A program made the position numbers and the translations under genes. Below, piece after piece: positions 44,442 to 55,937 of a DNA stretch of 64,000 nt (its first letter is position 1; each line of letters starts with the position of its first letter). Source of the stretch: Isoetes taiwanensis (Eukaryota; Streptophyta; Lycopodiopsida; Isoetales; Isoetaceae); NCBI GenBank assembly GCA_021234155.1, contig JAJEKV010000001.1, positions 32,812,177 to 32,876,176 of the forward strand, read 5' to 3'. The notes under the pieces are model-generated. The model had not been told where the DNA came from. It worked only from the letters and a program-made list of their open reading frames with translations, and made no database searches.

Positions 44442-44867
44442 ACAATTTACATGGATGCAAGACTAATCGCCTCGGCTGGCGGGAAGAGGATGCTTCTTCC
44501 ATCGCGGGCCGGGAGATAGCCCCTATCATGCCTAGATGATCACTCATGCCTACACCTTTAGTTGCCTTTGGCGGAAGGGTGGCGCCCTTCCCGTATTTGG
44601 GCGTGAAGGATGGCGCCCTTCCCGCGGTAGGCATTGACTAGAGGTGCTTTCCTATCAATGCATGCCCTAATGACCTCTTTATTCAAGGTCGCCTACTCCG
44701 GGACGGAAGTAGACTATTTAATCTACCTTCCACTCACCTATCGGGTCGGTGTCGACTACTTCGGTGACGAGCCGACCTTTGCATTGCTCCATGAGTTGTG
44801 GGCACTGCTTCTCAAGATCTATTTATGGTGCCCACGTAACGTCTTCCACTGGTAAGTGTCCCTTTCA
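44442..44867 (-). mobile_element. Family 1 interior between pol end and LINE 1 site
   Basis: No gene. Two GC-rich hairpins, GGAAGGG-TGGCG-CCCTTCC (44573-44591) and GAAGG-ATGGCG-CCTTC-like (44605-44621). Matches 32040-32340 in reverse complement. Confidence 0.55.
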
Positions 44868-45140
44868 CTAGGTATTGGAGGATTGAGATCTTCTTGTCTT
44901 CTTATAGGATCTGACAAGAAGAACCTCTGGAACAATCTCAAGGTGATCGTCCGTCATTTCCAGTAACTTTGGTGTCTCCAATACTTCCTCTGGATTAGGA
45001 GTGTGTTTCTTTAGGAGACTTACTTGGAAAGCACTATGGATCTCAAGTGTGCTGGCAGGTCCAACTTATAGGATTGGTTACCTACTCTTTTGGTTATCGA
45101 ATGGTCCAGCGCACATTAGAGCAAGCTTCTTACAATTGTC
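44868..45140 (-). pseudogene. C-terminal end of Ty3/gypsy pol (integrase tail)
   Basis: On the minus strand, with two frame changes: KKLALMCAGPF, then ITKRVGNQSYKLDLPAHL, then IHSAFQVSLLKKHTPNP, EVLLVRSYKKTRR and a stop at 44868. These are the hallmark blocks after the integrase core of Ty3/gypsy elements (G-P-F...I...Y-x-L-x-L-P...I-H-x-x-F-x-V-S-x-L-K). No typical chromodomain W-x-x-Y/E block is kept. It proves that family 1 derives from a pol-bearing gypsy element although the rest of pol is not found. Confidence 0.8.
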
Positions 45141-47947
45141 AATGCAGAGCTTCAGCAATTGCCCCCTAATCATCGATGTTGTAATCGCCGATGCAGAGCT
45201 TCAACCTAACCGCCGATGCAGAGCTGCTAGAAGATATCTTCGTACTTCCTCCACCAACTGTTGCATGTTGGCTAGCATCCGTTAACGTCTTAAATAAACA
45301 TTACAGTCTTGGACCCCTGCATGACCCTGCTGGACTTCCCTTAATGCATGCAATTATATTAATTACCTTACGGTAATATTTTTATATTAACATTACAGTA
45401 GTATTGGATATATTGCTTCCAATAGTATTATATTTAACTAACTGTTATATGATAACTTTACGGCCTTTAAGATATATGTCATCATACAATTATCGAGGCA
45501 ATACTTATTTCGAAAAGTATTTTAATTATTTATCATATGGCTAGGGTTTATATCATTGGATCCAAGTGTTGAGCATGTGACTCTTGCTCGCTACTTGGTT
45601 GGTGATGTATCAATCTTACATGTATATACTTTATAGTTGCTATACTTATGAAAAGATAGACAAATTCTTATTATATTTGTCAAGACCCTATGAAGGTTAC
45701 TTAAATGTCTTTGGAAGGAACTACATCCTTGCGAAGGTTTAACTAAGATTTTATGTAATTATTATCTTACTTTATCTCGATTATCTACACGAGACCAATA
45801 TTATGAACGTATGATTTATCAACAAGACATTAACGCTTATGATACATGCCCTCATAGAGTGCTATCAATGCCCTGCATAATAGTATACTTAAGATTATAT
45901 AATTTACGTGGTTATAAGGGGTTCACAACCCTGAATAATTTAATTAAGAGCTAGGCTACTAGCTCATTCCTAGATGCGAATGCTTTCCCCATGATGCATT
46001 CTATCTACACTTAGATGCAACGCCTCTCCCCACCTTAGTTGTCGCACCCGCTAAGGCTAGAATACATCTCCCCATTGAGCCGGTGTCGACTAATTTGGAG
46101 ACGACTTGGCCGTTGTATTGCTTCCATTAATTCGCTCCCCCGCTTTGGTGCAATTGGCTATCGCGGCAGTCTTCCATGCTGGAGGACACATAGACATTAA
46201 GCATCTATCTATCTTACGCTCCATGTGCTTTGGCTACTTGCGGAAGGAACTCTATTCTAAGAGTCGACTAATTTGATGGCCCTAAGGTTGGTTCGGTCCT
46301 AAGATTGGACCCCCATTCTCTTCATAAGAAAATGGTCCTACACCTCAATTTATCTTATCCCCTTAATTGATGTTGTCATAACATCTTAGCTATTCTATTT
46401 ACCTTAAGAGGTTATATGCTTCTTATCTAACACATTAATTTACTAGCCTTAGCTAACATATTTAATCATCTATGATGGATGCAGCCATCATGTTTAACAT
46501 ATCTATCCCTAAGCGATGAGTTATTGAATTATTTAGAACAATTTTAAACTGCAAGGTTTTATCATCATGGCAATTCCTTTTGTCTCAAAAGACTATGTGA
46601 TTAACATACTTCTTATTTTTTTTTGATGTACCTTTCATGTATTATTCAATTTTATATTCTAGATATCCCCCTTTCTTAGTTATTTACTCTATTGGAATAT
46701 TCCTATCAATTGAATTGATATCATCATAACAAGTTGGCCGGACTTGTTAGATTACTTGGTACTAGCTTTATACATGGTCAACAATTATCTTAGTAATGAC
46801 TCCTCCTTAGCGATGTGATCAATCTCACCAAGTGGTTTCAATATGTTGGATGTCTGTTAACAATCATGTATAATTTTAGTTACTCCTATGCATTTCCTTC
46901 CCAATCGTTGACGCTTAGCCCAACTTGGGATAATCCTTCACGAGAAAATCTGGAAATGCCTTCCAATCCCATTATGGATATCATCATCCATAAGCCTATC
47001 ATACTCGACTATATGATCGTAGCTCCTCAATCTTGCTCGCGTCTCATCCACACGTTGCCTTCTTGGAGTAGCAAGGTAACTTTATTTCGAGTTGCTTGTG
47101 ACTCGAAGCCCCTCATGTAGAGGACAACTTTCTTCATTAGAGGCTTCCCATTGCTGGTGGTTTTGGTGGCGTAGTTGACCACTTGAAATCTTCTATGTTA
47201 CTTCCCAAAAGCCTGAAGGTGGTTTCGTTGAGAAACATCCTCCACGTTGAATTCTTCATCTTGGCGGCTAAAGGATGCCTCTAGATCCGATATTGTTGTG
47301 CCAACTCCATCCTTCGAACCTCAGTAGCATGTTGACGCACAAGTGTTGAGGATGTCGCCGCTTCACGCCTTCCAATTGTCCCAAGATCTCTTTCTTTGAT
47401 CCATGCTATACTTGAGAGAGAGAGAGAATAACAAAGGGAAATATGCATGCAAGTCATATAGCTTACACATTATGATTACAAATACTATTAAAGCCGTTGT
47501 CGATGTTCCTCCTAGTGCTACCGGGTGTTGAAGATCTATATCCTCTTATTTGTATCGCCACCGTGGCTCGGTAGACTCTTTTGATATGTTTGAGCTCTCC
47601 AATGTCCGCCGGCCAAGCACAACTTGCTTCTCGCTTCATATGCTAGCTAAGGATGTGACGGTCGCTGATGCTTCAAGCGCCCGCCTACTTAATCTTGTTC
47701 TTGGGCAATAATTGCTTCTCCTTCACAATGTCCAAGATTTTTGAGGTGCCTATTGAAGTTGTGCGCACCTTTGGCTACACCCATAAGGAGTTGTTCCTTC
47801 GCCGGCTTGCCTTTCAATCGCCGATCCTTGGTTCGCTGGGTTGCATGCGAAGTTGTCGAAGCTTGGTGAGGTTTCTAGCACTTGATCACGCCCACGCTTT
47901 GAACCTCATGTTGCATCTAAGGAGCTCATGGAAGTACTAGCATTCCT
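45141..47947 (-). mobile_element. Family 1 interior, AT-rich, no polymerase found
   Basis: Where gypsy pol should lie I see none of the RT, RNase H or integrase core motifs. 46420-46980 and 47040-47270 match the plus-strand relative (30960-30425 and 30380-30130) in reverse complement, so this content is old and shared, not a recent insertion. Palindromic word TTACCTTACGGTAA at 45362-45375. GA microsatellite at 47413-47427. Confidence 0.6.
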
Positions 47948-48361
47948 TCATCTTCCGGGTTTATGGCCATTGTCTCTCAATACATGTGCATCTTCCCGGG
48001 CGAGTAAAACCTCATGTCTCTTTCTCCATGATTGGTTTGTCGTTGGGGATGATGTACTCTTATATCCAAGCAGAGCTTGACCCTTGAGTTGAAGTACTTT
48101 CTGCCCTAGACCTCGCCAGGTCCTTGAATAGCCCGCTATTGTCTTGAACTCTCTTTTGCCGGCGGTGCTTTGGTTGTTGTCCTTGTCATTAACGCGGTCG
48201 AATGCTTCTATCTTGGGCGCTGAGGTCCCTCGGCTCCGAGATAAGTTGGGCTTCTTCTCTTCTAATTGTTGGTAGGAGTACTTGACGAAGCCATCACCTA
48301 GTTGTTGAATGAGCATAGGCATAACCCATCGTTGTGGCGCATTTCTTAAGTGTATCTCCAT
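47948..48361 (-). CDS. Element protein fragment of unknown family
   Basis: 137-residue minus-strand frame, MEIHLRNAPQRWVMPMLIQQ at the start, basic overall. Three blocks are kept in the plus-strand relative at 28980-29330 (see there). It lies about 1 kb downstream of the gag-like gene. It may be the C-terminal part of gag or the start of protease; no C-C-H-C knuckle or D-[ST]-G motif is visible. Confidence 0.45.
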   Translation of the reverse strand: MEIHLRNAPQRWVMPMLIQQLGDGFVKYSYQQLEEKKPNLSRSRGTSAPKIEAFDRVNDKDNNQSTAGKREFKTIAGYSRTWRGLGQKVLQLKGQALLGYKSTSSPTTNQSWRKRHEVLLAREDAHVLRDNGHKPGR

Positions 48362-49389
48362 CTGGTACGCATGTTAGAAACATCACCATACAATGCAGAA
48401 TTATTGTCGTCGAGAGGTTGCCTCCTCAGTTGGCTCGTTGATGTCGAGTTGTCCCAAGGAATTCCTCGACGTCTATCGGCTTGAGGTCGTGGCCGTAGTT
48501 TCTGAAGATGTCTGGTTGTTCCTCCTTCTTGTTGTTGAGGACACTCGTGTCATAAGGCCGTCAAGTGTTTCTGCTCCTAGAGGAGGTAGAGTTGCATCCC
48601 GAAGATGTCGGCGTGCAAAACCTAGATTGTGTAGCGCTACGGATCTTGACATGACCGGGCGCTATCTCCTCGATCTTGACATTGTGCTAGACGAGCGGTC
48701 TTCTACTTGAGGTCGCCAAGTGTTTTGAGTCAAGCTTGGCTTGGGCTCGGGTCGCCTCTCTCTCTACTTGCTCTTCTATTCAACACTTGATCTTGGCTAT
48801 AGCTGTGGTTCTTTGCTTCATCCTTTGACAGTCGAAGTGATGGGGTTTCTTGATGCAAATGCTAAACCTTAAAACATGATCCTAAACTCATGTTTTGTAC
48901 TATGTGTGAGCACCTGATACTTATGATAGACATATGTATAATTAAATTGGGATTTTAATTCGTCCACTTTTCTAATCTATAGAAGAACATATGCTTAAAT
49001 ATTTATACTCCTTTAGGATTTTCCCTCCTTCAATCACGTTTGATTCTTCGGTTTTGCCGCATATTCCTCGTTCTACTTGACTCCGGGGTTCCTTGAGGTG
49101 TTGCGACTATAGTTGACCTTCGTGTGTGATATGAGGTCGTTATCCCAAGTCGCGAGAACGCTCTCGATGTGAACCCTTGAGTTGAAAATGCTCCTCCTTA
49201 ATGTGTTTACTCTGTTATGTGGAGTGTCGCGGATCGCCAGCGGCCCCTACATGCAATGTGTCGCTTGAAGATGTAATGTCATTGATCGCTTGAGTACGAT
49301 CACCGTTGTTGTAGTCGGCATTGTTGCATGTCTTCGGCTCGGAGATAGCGATCGCTCGGGTAGACAAAGGTCATTTCTACCGATTGAAT
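48362..49389 (-). mobile_element. Family 1 interior (copy B and its continuation)
   Basis: 48579 onward is the copy B partner of 1-801; 48362-48578 continues the same element beyond what copy A shows. No gene seen. Confidence 0.55.
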
Positions 49390-50170
49390 TTTTGAGTGCG
49401 ACTCCCTGTTGCTTGACTTTGCTTCGCTGTGAGATGCCTCCCCTATGCCCGGAATTGTTGTCGCCTCCATTGCACATGCCCTCGCCCCTTCGAAGTTGTC
49501 TTTGAGTGGTCCGTGGGTTGTTGGCTAGGTTCATCCACCGGGACTACTATCATCTCCCCTCAGAAGTCACCAACATGGACTTAGAAGATGTTAAGTTGAT
49601 ACTGCCTCTATCCTGTTCGACTGGTGCTGCTGCTGAGGTGCTGGGTAGGAGCGCACTCGTTGTTTTCCCTCTGGTTCCCATCCTCTCGTGGATCGCTATG
49701 AACTCCTTCTCTCGTGGGTAACTCCCCGCTGTGCCATCATCTGCCTGATGCCGCTGTAGGCTTCTATGTCCGCTGATGATTGGCCAAGCTGTATGTCCCG
49801 CCTCCTCCTTATGCCGATGGGGAAGTCTTGCGCCTCCGACGATGAAGCCGCCGAGATTGGGCTGCCGACGAGGGAGGTGTAGGAGTTCATCTATCCCGGT
49901 AACCCCAGCCCCCGCACTCGAAGGTTCTTGATGTCGTGTAGGGTCAGGTATGCTTCTCCTTGGATGATGACCGGCTGCTAGACCGGGTGATGCCTAACCC
50001 AAGTGGTGGAGCCGCCTTTGTTGCTCTTCATCCCTCCTCGGCTCGAAGGTCCTCCTCTGCTTGTTGCCTTTCTTGAGTGGGGTCGACGCCGATGATGTCT
50101 TCCACGCCCCACCCACGCCCTTCATCTTCCTCTTGCTCTCGCCTTCCTACCTGTAAGCATCCGCCTCCTC
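49390..50170 (-). pseudogene. gag-like protein of family 1 element (copy B), broken
   Basis: Partner of 802-1620 with more frame changes: for example, CTCCTGTTG of copy A (1150) reads CTCCCCGCTG here. Blocks such as GDYREMIVVP-type sequence and EAYLTLHDIKNL remain recognisable. Preceded by the internal TATA box at 50291-50305. Confidence 0.45.
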
Positions 50171-50290
50171 CTCACCGGCCATGGCCATGGGCTCAAGCTC
50201 TAGGGGTTGTCAAACGATAAAGAAGCTGCCTCGAGCTGAAAAATCGCCTTGGAGTGAGGAGCAAGGGGTATGGTGTAAATGAGGGTTGTG

Positions 50291-50305
50291 GTCCTATTTA
50301 TAGGC
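50291..50305 (-). promoter_or_regulatory. Internal TATA box before gag-like gene (copy B)
   Basis: CCTATAAATAGGACC on the minus strand beside AATTAGGGTTTCG, identical to 1726-1740. Confidence 0.6.
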
Positions 50306-50471
50306 GAAACCCTAATTTTGGGAAATTTCAAGGTTGGGGAATATCTATGATTCTAAGGTGCTGCTATGCAATTCATAGGAAAACTAGGTTAAAGAGTGCT
50401 TTCTAAGGATCCTATTGCAAGAAATTTCATCTAATTTGGAGAAAGTTAGCAAGTTGGGTCAATTTTATTCC

Positions 50472-50740
50472 ACCACTCACACAAAGGCGCCGAGGCTAAT
50501 CCGAGAATGATGGATTTGGTCCCCGCATACTGTGGAGGGGTGGGGCCCTATTTGGGTTGAGGATGACTCAAAACAGGCCAAACCCTACTTATCTCAACGA
50601 AGTTAGGCCTGATTGTGCCCTTTACTTTCTTCATTTGGACAAGTCTTGACAAAGATCGCTGGTCGACCACTCACACAAATACACAGAGGTTAATCCGAAA
50701 TGACGGATTGGGTCCTCGGGCGCATTCGCGCCAAAACACC
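50472..50740. repeat. Nested palindromes H1 and H2 (copy B), damaged
   Basis: H1 at 50472-50541 reads ACACAAAGGCGCCGAGG for copy A's ACACAGTGCGCGAGAGG. H2 begins at 50667; its right arm is interrupted by about 40 bp (GCATTCGCGCCAAAACACC...) before GGGGTGGGGCC resumes. Confidence 0.75.
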
Positions 50741-51025
50741 GAAGTTTTGCTCCAAATTGCAGGGGGTGGGGCCAAAAACATTCGCAATAGAACCGCCATT
50801 CTTTTGGCAAGGGACGTTGTTATTTTGGGATCGCATCCCCTATATATGCTCTTTCATTTTCAGCTATTCTCTCATCGGCGTTCTTTGAGAGCTACTTTCT
50901 CTACTCTATTCTATTCCTCCTAGCTTCCCTCATCCCTCGCACCCCGACTTTGGGGATTGAGACTTCTTTTCTTATTATCATTTCTTCCTTTTGGTGGGAT
51001 TCTCAGAATAGTCTCATTTTTTTCG

Positions 51026-51300
51026 ACGTGGCAATCAGAGCCTTCAGATATGATATATTATTTATTTTTCTCTCTCAAGTGTAATCAGAGCCTCCGAGGC
51101 ATACTTATTATTTTGTTCTTTTCTTGGCGTGGGTAATCAGAGCCTCCAAGGTTTTCTTCTTTTTCATTTTCTCTCGGCGTGGCAATGTAGCCTCCGAGGC
51201 AACACTAACCGTATGTTTTTTCTCATGATGGTCATTCCGCGGATGGCTCCCCGGTTGGTCGGTTGTTGTTTCTTCCTACGGCGTGGCCTTGAGCCTCCGA
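51026..51300. repeat. Hairpin repeat array (copy B)
   Basis: Partner of 2425-2698. In the first three units the loop CACTGTAGCC of copy A reads (A/T)AATCAGAGCC here; the fourth unit, which has CAATGTAGCC and no CTG, is unchanged. Confidence 0.8.
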
Positions 51301-51894
51301 AAGTATATTATATTCTTTTTGTAACTCGAAGTTTGAACAGGCCCCGCTTAAAGCTCCTAACTTTCTAACGGGTCATTCTCGCTTTTAGACTTTCTCGCGT
51401 GTCCTTTTTTTTGCTTCTGTTGTCACGCCATCATGTTTGGTAACGGCTCACTTTTTTGGCCGACGATATACCGGTGGTATTCAAGGAGAGCATGGGCTTA
51501 TCATTGTTCATTAGGGGTTTCCTCGAAAACCTGGAAGAGTAGCAGGGTTTCTCATCTCGATGAGGAGCGGACTCGGTTTCTCACATTTGCATATACCAAT
51601 AGCGGAACAATTGTCTTTTATCTAGCACTCTTCAGTTTTATCATGCTCTCGATAAATTGTCTAGTTTCGGAGCATGTTCATTTTTTCAAGCGCTTTCATT
51701 TTCTATCCCCTAGTAGGGGATCAAGATGTACTCAAAGATTTTACAAAAGCTCAATGAGAACACCACTTCACTTCGCCAATATATGTTTTGTCCAGGACCT
51801 TGCCATAGAATACAACCTAATTACTTACAGTTTTACACATTAACATGATCAAACATATATTTGTATTTACAAAAAGTTGTGTATTTACAATAAA
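51301..51894. other. Family 1 leader, no recognisable gene (copy B)
   Basis: Partner of 2699-3287. No promoter, repeat or gene that I can support. Confidence 0.5.
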
Positions 51895-52107
51895 CTAGCA
51901 ATCTTCCTTCATAGAGCTCGTGGATGTTGCAACCGAAAGTGCTTGATAGTCGAGAAGGTTCTTCATGCGATGATTAATGTATGTCTTCCATTCGATGAAG
52001 ATTGGTGATAGGCCAGTTGTGCCCTCTACTACTCTCTTCGTTTGTAGAGGTGTTTGCCTCAGTGCTTCCTCTCTTGGGTCTGCCTTTTCACTCTCCTCCC
52101 TTCTCAC
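51895..52107 (-). CDS. Hypothetical small protein in family 1 leader (copy B)
   Basis: Partner of 3288-3533: RREESEKADPREEALRQTPL and SPIFIEWKTYINH are kept, the C-terminal part is in another frame. See copy A for what little can be said. Confidence 0.3.
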   Translation of the reverse strand: MRREESEKADPREEALRQTPLQTKRVVEGTTGLSPIFIEWKTYINHRMKNLLDYQALSVATSTSSMKEDC

Positions 52108-52385
52108 TGGTCTTCAATGTCTTCAAAAAAGTCATGCCCCTCGCTCTTCCTCAGGTTTCTAGCCTTGTACTCTAAAAGCTATTGCTTCTATTTCTAAACA
52201 AACCCTAGTTTGGAAGACAGAATTTAGGGTTGGATCTATTTTGGTCATTTTGAGATCGATTGTAACATTTGTAGCCTAATTTGAGGTCATAAATGGATTC
52301 TAGACTCTTTAATGATCCTAACGCAACAAATTTCAGGCGATTTGGAGTCAGATAACTCAAGTTATGAAGGTTCAAAGTTTGATTA

Positions 52386-52868
52386 TTCACACAAGGCGCC
52401 GCGAGGCTAATCCGAGAATGACGGATATGCCCTGGGCGCACTCTGTGAGTGGTCACTACTTTTTGGCTCTAATTTTAGTTTTATAAACAGTTTCTTAGTG
52501 TTAGAACATATATTTTCTAGCTTAAATTCAAGCTCTAAGCTACCATCAGCTATCAGATTGCTCTAACTATGCCTTTATCTAGGTCAACATGGGTCGACCA
52601 CGCGCACAGTGCGCGAGAGGCGAATCCGAGAATGACGGATTTGGTCTGGGCGCACTCTATGAGGGGTCATCCCTTTTTTACTCTAATTTTCAGTTTACAA
52701 GGTGTTTCTTAGTGTTATAACATGCAATTCTAGCTCTAATCTAAGGATTAAGATCAGATTATATTAATTATGCCTCTATCTAGGTCAACATGGGTCAACC
52801 ACTCACACAGTGCGCGAGAGGCGAATCCGAGAATGACGGATTTGGTCTGGGCGCACTCTGTGAGGGGT
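52386..52868. repeat. Nested palindromes H3, H4 and H5 (copy B)
   Basis: H3 about 52386-52452, H4 about 52598-52665, H5 52800-52868. H4 and H5 have both inner arms AATCCG/CGGATT and nearly regular outer arms, so they show the consensus best. They are spaced about 205 bp apart with related sequence between (GTTTCTTAGTGTTA..., GCCT(C/T)TATCTAGGTCAACAT). Confidence 0.85.
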
Positions 52869-53009
52869 CATCCCTTTTTGGCCAAGATTTCTAGGGTTTT
52901 GCTAAAAATTTCTTACTAACTTAGCATTTTTCTACTTGTTGCACTAGAGATTGGAAAAACCAATTTTCGAGGGAACGGCCAGTGCTCGATCTTGGTCTGT
53001 CAAGATCAT

Positions 53010-53021
53010 GCTCTGATACTA
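53010..53021 (-). promoter_or_regulatory. Primer binding site of full-length family 1 element
   Basis: TAGTATCAGAGC on the minus strand, one base from the LTR end; one mismatch to the initiator-methionine type. Confidence 0.85.
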
Positions 53022-53022
53022 C

Positions 53023-54571
53023 TGTGACGTCCCCTACTTCCTCTACGATGCACACATCGTATCGGAAGGCGGAGTATTCCCACTGACAGCCAAACTGGCA
53101 GGGGCCATCCACCTGACACCAATCCCAAGGACTGAGCCAGCAAGGGAAGAGTGGATGTGTCATTTGCCCCGTCTTCCTTCGGGTCGACCTAGCTGCGGAA
53201 GCGCAAATAAACATGAGCACATGTCAGCAATACATCAATAGAGTCACCTCGAAGGGTGAACATATCACAACATATCATGAACAATAACATCAACATAAAT
53301 AACAGCAACAAAGGGAATCCTACCCAGGGCTCAGACTCGTGGGGGATCGACTGACGGCTTGGGTCTCCAGAAGTCAATGCAGACCGAATTCATGGCAAAT
53401 GGATTGGGCTAGCATAAGAACATGACTGTTGGGTAGTCCACTCCATCCGCCCCTCCCGTGCACACTTTGCAGAGTAGGTTAAACAGTATTGGGACCGGAC
53501 CATAGCTTGTCGGGTACATAGCCAAGAGGGCTACTACTGGGTTGCATCTCCCTAGTCCCGATGAGGCAGGAGGAGAGCTGCCTCCCCTCCAGATGCATGC
53601 ATGCCCATCACAGGCGGCTAGAGGGACACTGCCCTTATTCGACTTGAACCTCATGGAAGGCGACGATCACCCCGTGAGGTGTCGAGCTCATGCCTTGCCC
53701 ACACACCGCTGGCAAACCATTAAGCCTAGCCCACTAAGATCCCCGGTAGGCTTTACACACCGTGAGGGATCAATCGCTGATGGGACAAGTCCCCCTTTTT
53801 CATCGGTCTAGCCCCTCCACCCACAACCAGGCAGGCTCTTGTGCACGGACTGCATTAATTGGGTATTAATGAGGCTATCTAGGAACATCTGCTACAATGG
53901 CTTTTAGGGTCTCTACCCCCCTTCCCAATACACCTGAGAGCATAGAATGAACACCATAATCATCAAAGAACCGAATTGTAGAATAACATCTAATCTACCT
54001 ACCTAAACATCCAAAGTTAGGTCCATTTGTTAGAGCTTATGATCTCTGATCTATAAGGCCTCTAAGGCTGAACTAACATGCTAAACCAGCTCATTGCCAA
54101 GCTAAAAGGCGGCTTTGCACAAATGTAATGACCATTTACCCGCCCATGACTTACCCAGATCCTCGAATGCGCCCATGCTTCCGATCCCCGGCCAAGACCT
54201 GGCCGCTAGAAGATCCATTGTGCAAGGGAGCCTTTCGTGAGCCCCGGCAATGCTAACTAGAGTCCCCGGCTTGGCCGAAATGGCTCGTGAAACCCTAATT
54301 GCGAAAAAGGAAGAAGGGTTTAGGGTTTAAGGGGAAAGCCCTTATATAGAAACCCTTAGGGTTAGGTTAACATTGGCCAAATGGGGTTTTGCCATTTGGC
54401 ATGGGGTTTATAGTTGCATATGTTTATTAAACGAGGTTGCAACCTAGGTGCAACCCTTGCCCCTAGGTGCAACCCTCTACGCCTCAAGCTAGTACTTGTC
54501 ATGATGACATGTACGCAGTGATGTGGCAAGATAATATATGTATTTGGGGCGATATTATACCGAACGCCACA
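53023..54571 (-). mobile_element. 5' LTR of full-length family 1 element (LTR B)
   Basis: TGTGACGTCCCC to CGAACGCCACA. TATA box on the minus strand at about 54341-54349 with double telo-box at about 54316-54330. It is also preceded (in the minus direction) by a polypurine tract, so it is shared as the 3' LTR of the fragment to its right. Confidence 0.92.
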
Positions 54572-54584
54572 ATCTCCCCACCTT
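54572..54584 (-). other. Polypurine tract (copy B)
   Basis: AAGGTGGGGAGAT before the LTR start on the minus strand, as in copy A. Confidence 0.85.
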
Positions 54585-54825
54585 GAATTGATGCTATCCT
54601 CAAAGATCACGCCGCTTCCCCACCTTTGAACCCTCCATATCCCGCAAATTGCACTTGATACATATAACTTTACATTAATTACTTCAAGGTAATATTTTAA
54701 TTTATCATAACACATCATTATTTACTATTATACTATGATAAGAGGTTATTTCATCCTCTTGCTTTATCGCCTATTATTCACAAAATTTTATGGCTTACAC
54801 CATTATCATTATTAACAAAGTTCCA
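54585..54825 (-). mobile_element. 3' end of a family 1 interior joined to family 2 gag (copy B)
   Basis: Same joint as 5987-6215, with GTTCCAAAA at the switch. Confidence 0.75.
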
Positions 54826-55911
54826 AAAGTTCCAAAATTGTCCTCCTTGCTCTTGGGAATTTCAATTTCGGGTTTGAGGCTTGTCTCAGATGTCCGCCTT
54901 TTGGGCAAGAAACTTTAAAGTGAGGTCCACCACATATGTAACATCCTCTTTTCCTGCATTTGCCCGCTCATGAGTCATAATGCTGTTCTCACCCCTCGCC
55001 TCCTGTTATTCGAAGTCTCTACGATCTTCATTGAATCTAACTCTTTTTGCTCCATTGTTGTTCGCCTTTATCCGTGTCGCCTTTTGCCATTATTTTCCTT
55101 GGGATACCCTTCCCATATATCATACTTTGCCCCCTTAGATTAAATTTTCTTTCTGCAGCTTCGGCTTTCCGTACTGCTTCATCAAATGTTTGAGGTTCAA
55201 TGAGTCTAAGCTCTGCATACGGCTCATCTCTTAACCCAGAAATATATTTCCTTGTTAACTCTTTATCACTAAGACCTTCCATTTGAACCGACAAATGGTT
55301 AAATTTGTTTGTGTAATCGATAAAATGATTCTCGCTCCCTTGTGTGAATATATCCCATTCCCTTCTGAGGTCTACAAAGTAGCTTGCGTGTAAATTATGG
55401 CTTTCAAGGCTTTTTAAATTCCTGCCACGCTTTTAATCACCGGGGCCATTCTCTTCCTTCCCTGCCACCAAATTTGGGCGACGTCGGTAAGATATTTATC
55501 CATAGCCCGAAGTTTCTGCAACTCAGTGGCTCCAACTCGTTCAAAAAAACTTTCCCATGCAAAATAAAAATCCCATAATCAGGGGGGGACTCCTTTTTTC
55601 CCCTAAAAAATTGGCATGCCCTCCACTTTCTGCAGCCATTCCCCGCGTGGCTTTAGTTGGATTAGGAGAATTTGGCGGAGAATTTGTAGGTGGCGGTGGA
55701 TTAACAGGTGGAGGTTGATTTGGAAGTGGAGGCTGGGAATTGCTAGGTAAAAATCCGTAAAGCAAGGCTATTTGCTCTAACTTGGTTTGATAATCTTGCT
55801 CAGATGTAGGCGGTGGCAAAGCAATTTGATTAGCAATTTGCTTGGCTATAAAATCCGCAGTTCTTAATGCCTCTGGTACTGCTGATCAGAGATATTAAAG
55901 CGGTTGGCCAT
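54826..55911 (-). pseudogene. gag: gag of family 2 Ty3/gypsy element (copy B), frameshifted
   Basis: Partner of 6195-7311. The Pro-rich N-terminal region runs on into GMAAESGGHANFLGEKRSPP in one frame here, showing how the copy A fragments join. The middle (VQMEGLSDKELTRKYISGLR to EAAERKFNLRG) is open at 55037-55294. The knuckle region near 54900-54960 has lost its frame. Start expected near 55911. Confidence 0.8.
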
Positions 55912-55937
55912 TGCACAGGATATGGAATAGAATCTAG

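Larger units (their letters stand above)
37615..54571 (-). mobile_element. Full-length family 1 LTR element with a LINE inserted
   Basis: 5' LTR 53023-54571, primer site 53010-53021, structured leader, gag-like gene 49390-50170, further gag-region frame 47948-48361, end of pol 44868-45140, LINE 1 insertion 39577-44428, polypurine tract 39136-39148, 3' LTR 37615-39135. Without the LINE and one target repeat it is about 12.1 kb. No reverse transcriptase or RNase H seen, so it was probably moved in trans. No flanking 5-bp duplication can be tested at the right end, because another polypurine tract follows the LTR directly. Confidence 0.8.

Noticed and set aside
44868-45140. Chromodomain at the pol end
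   Set aside because: After I-H-x-x-F-x-V-S-x-L-K only a short basic tail (EVLLVRSYKKTRR) precedes the stop; the aromatic cage residues and W-x-x-Y/E block are not visible.
47668-47940. 90-residue plus-strand frame
   Set aside because: It is antisense to the family 1 element, has no domain, and is not kept in the inverted relative.
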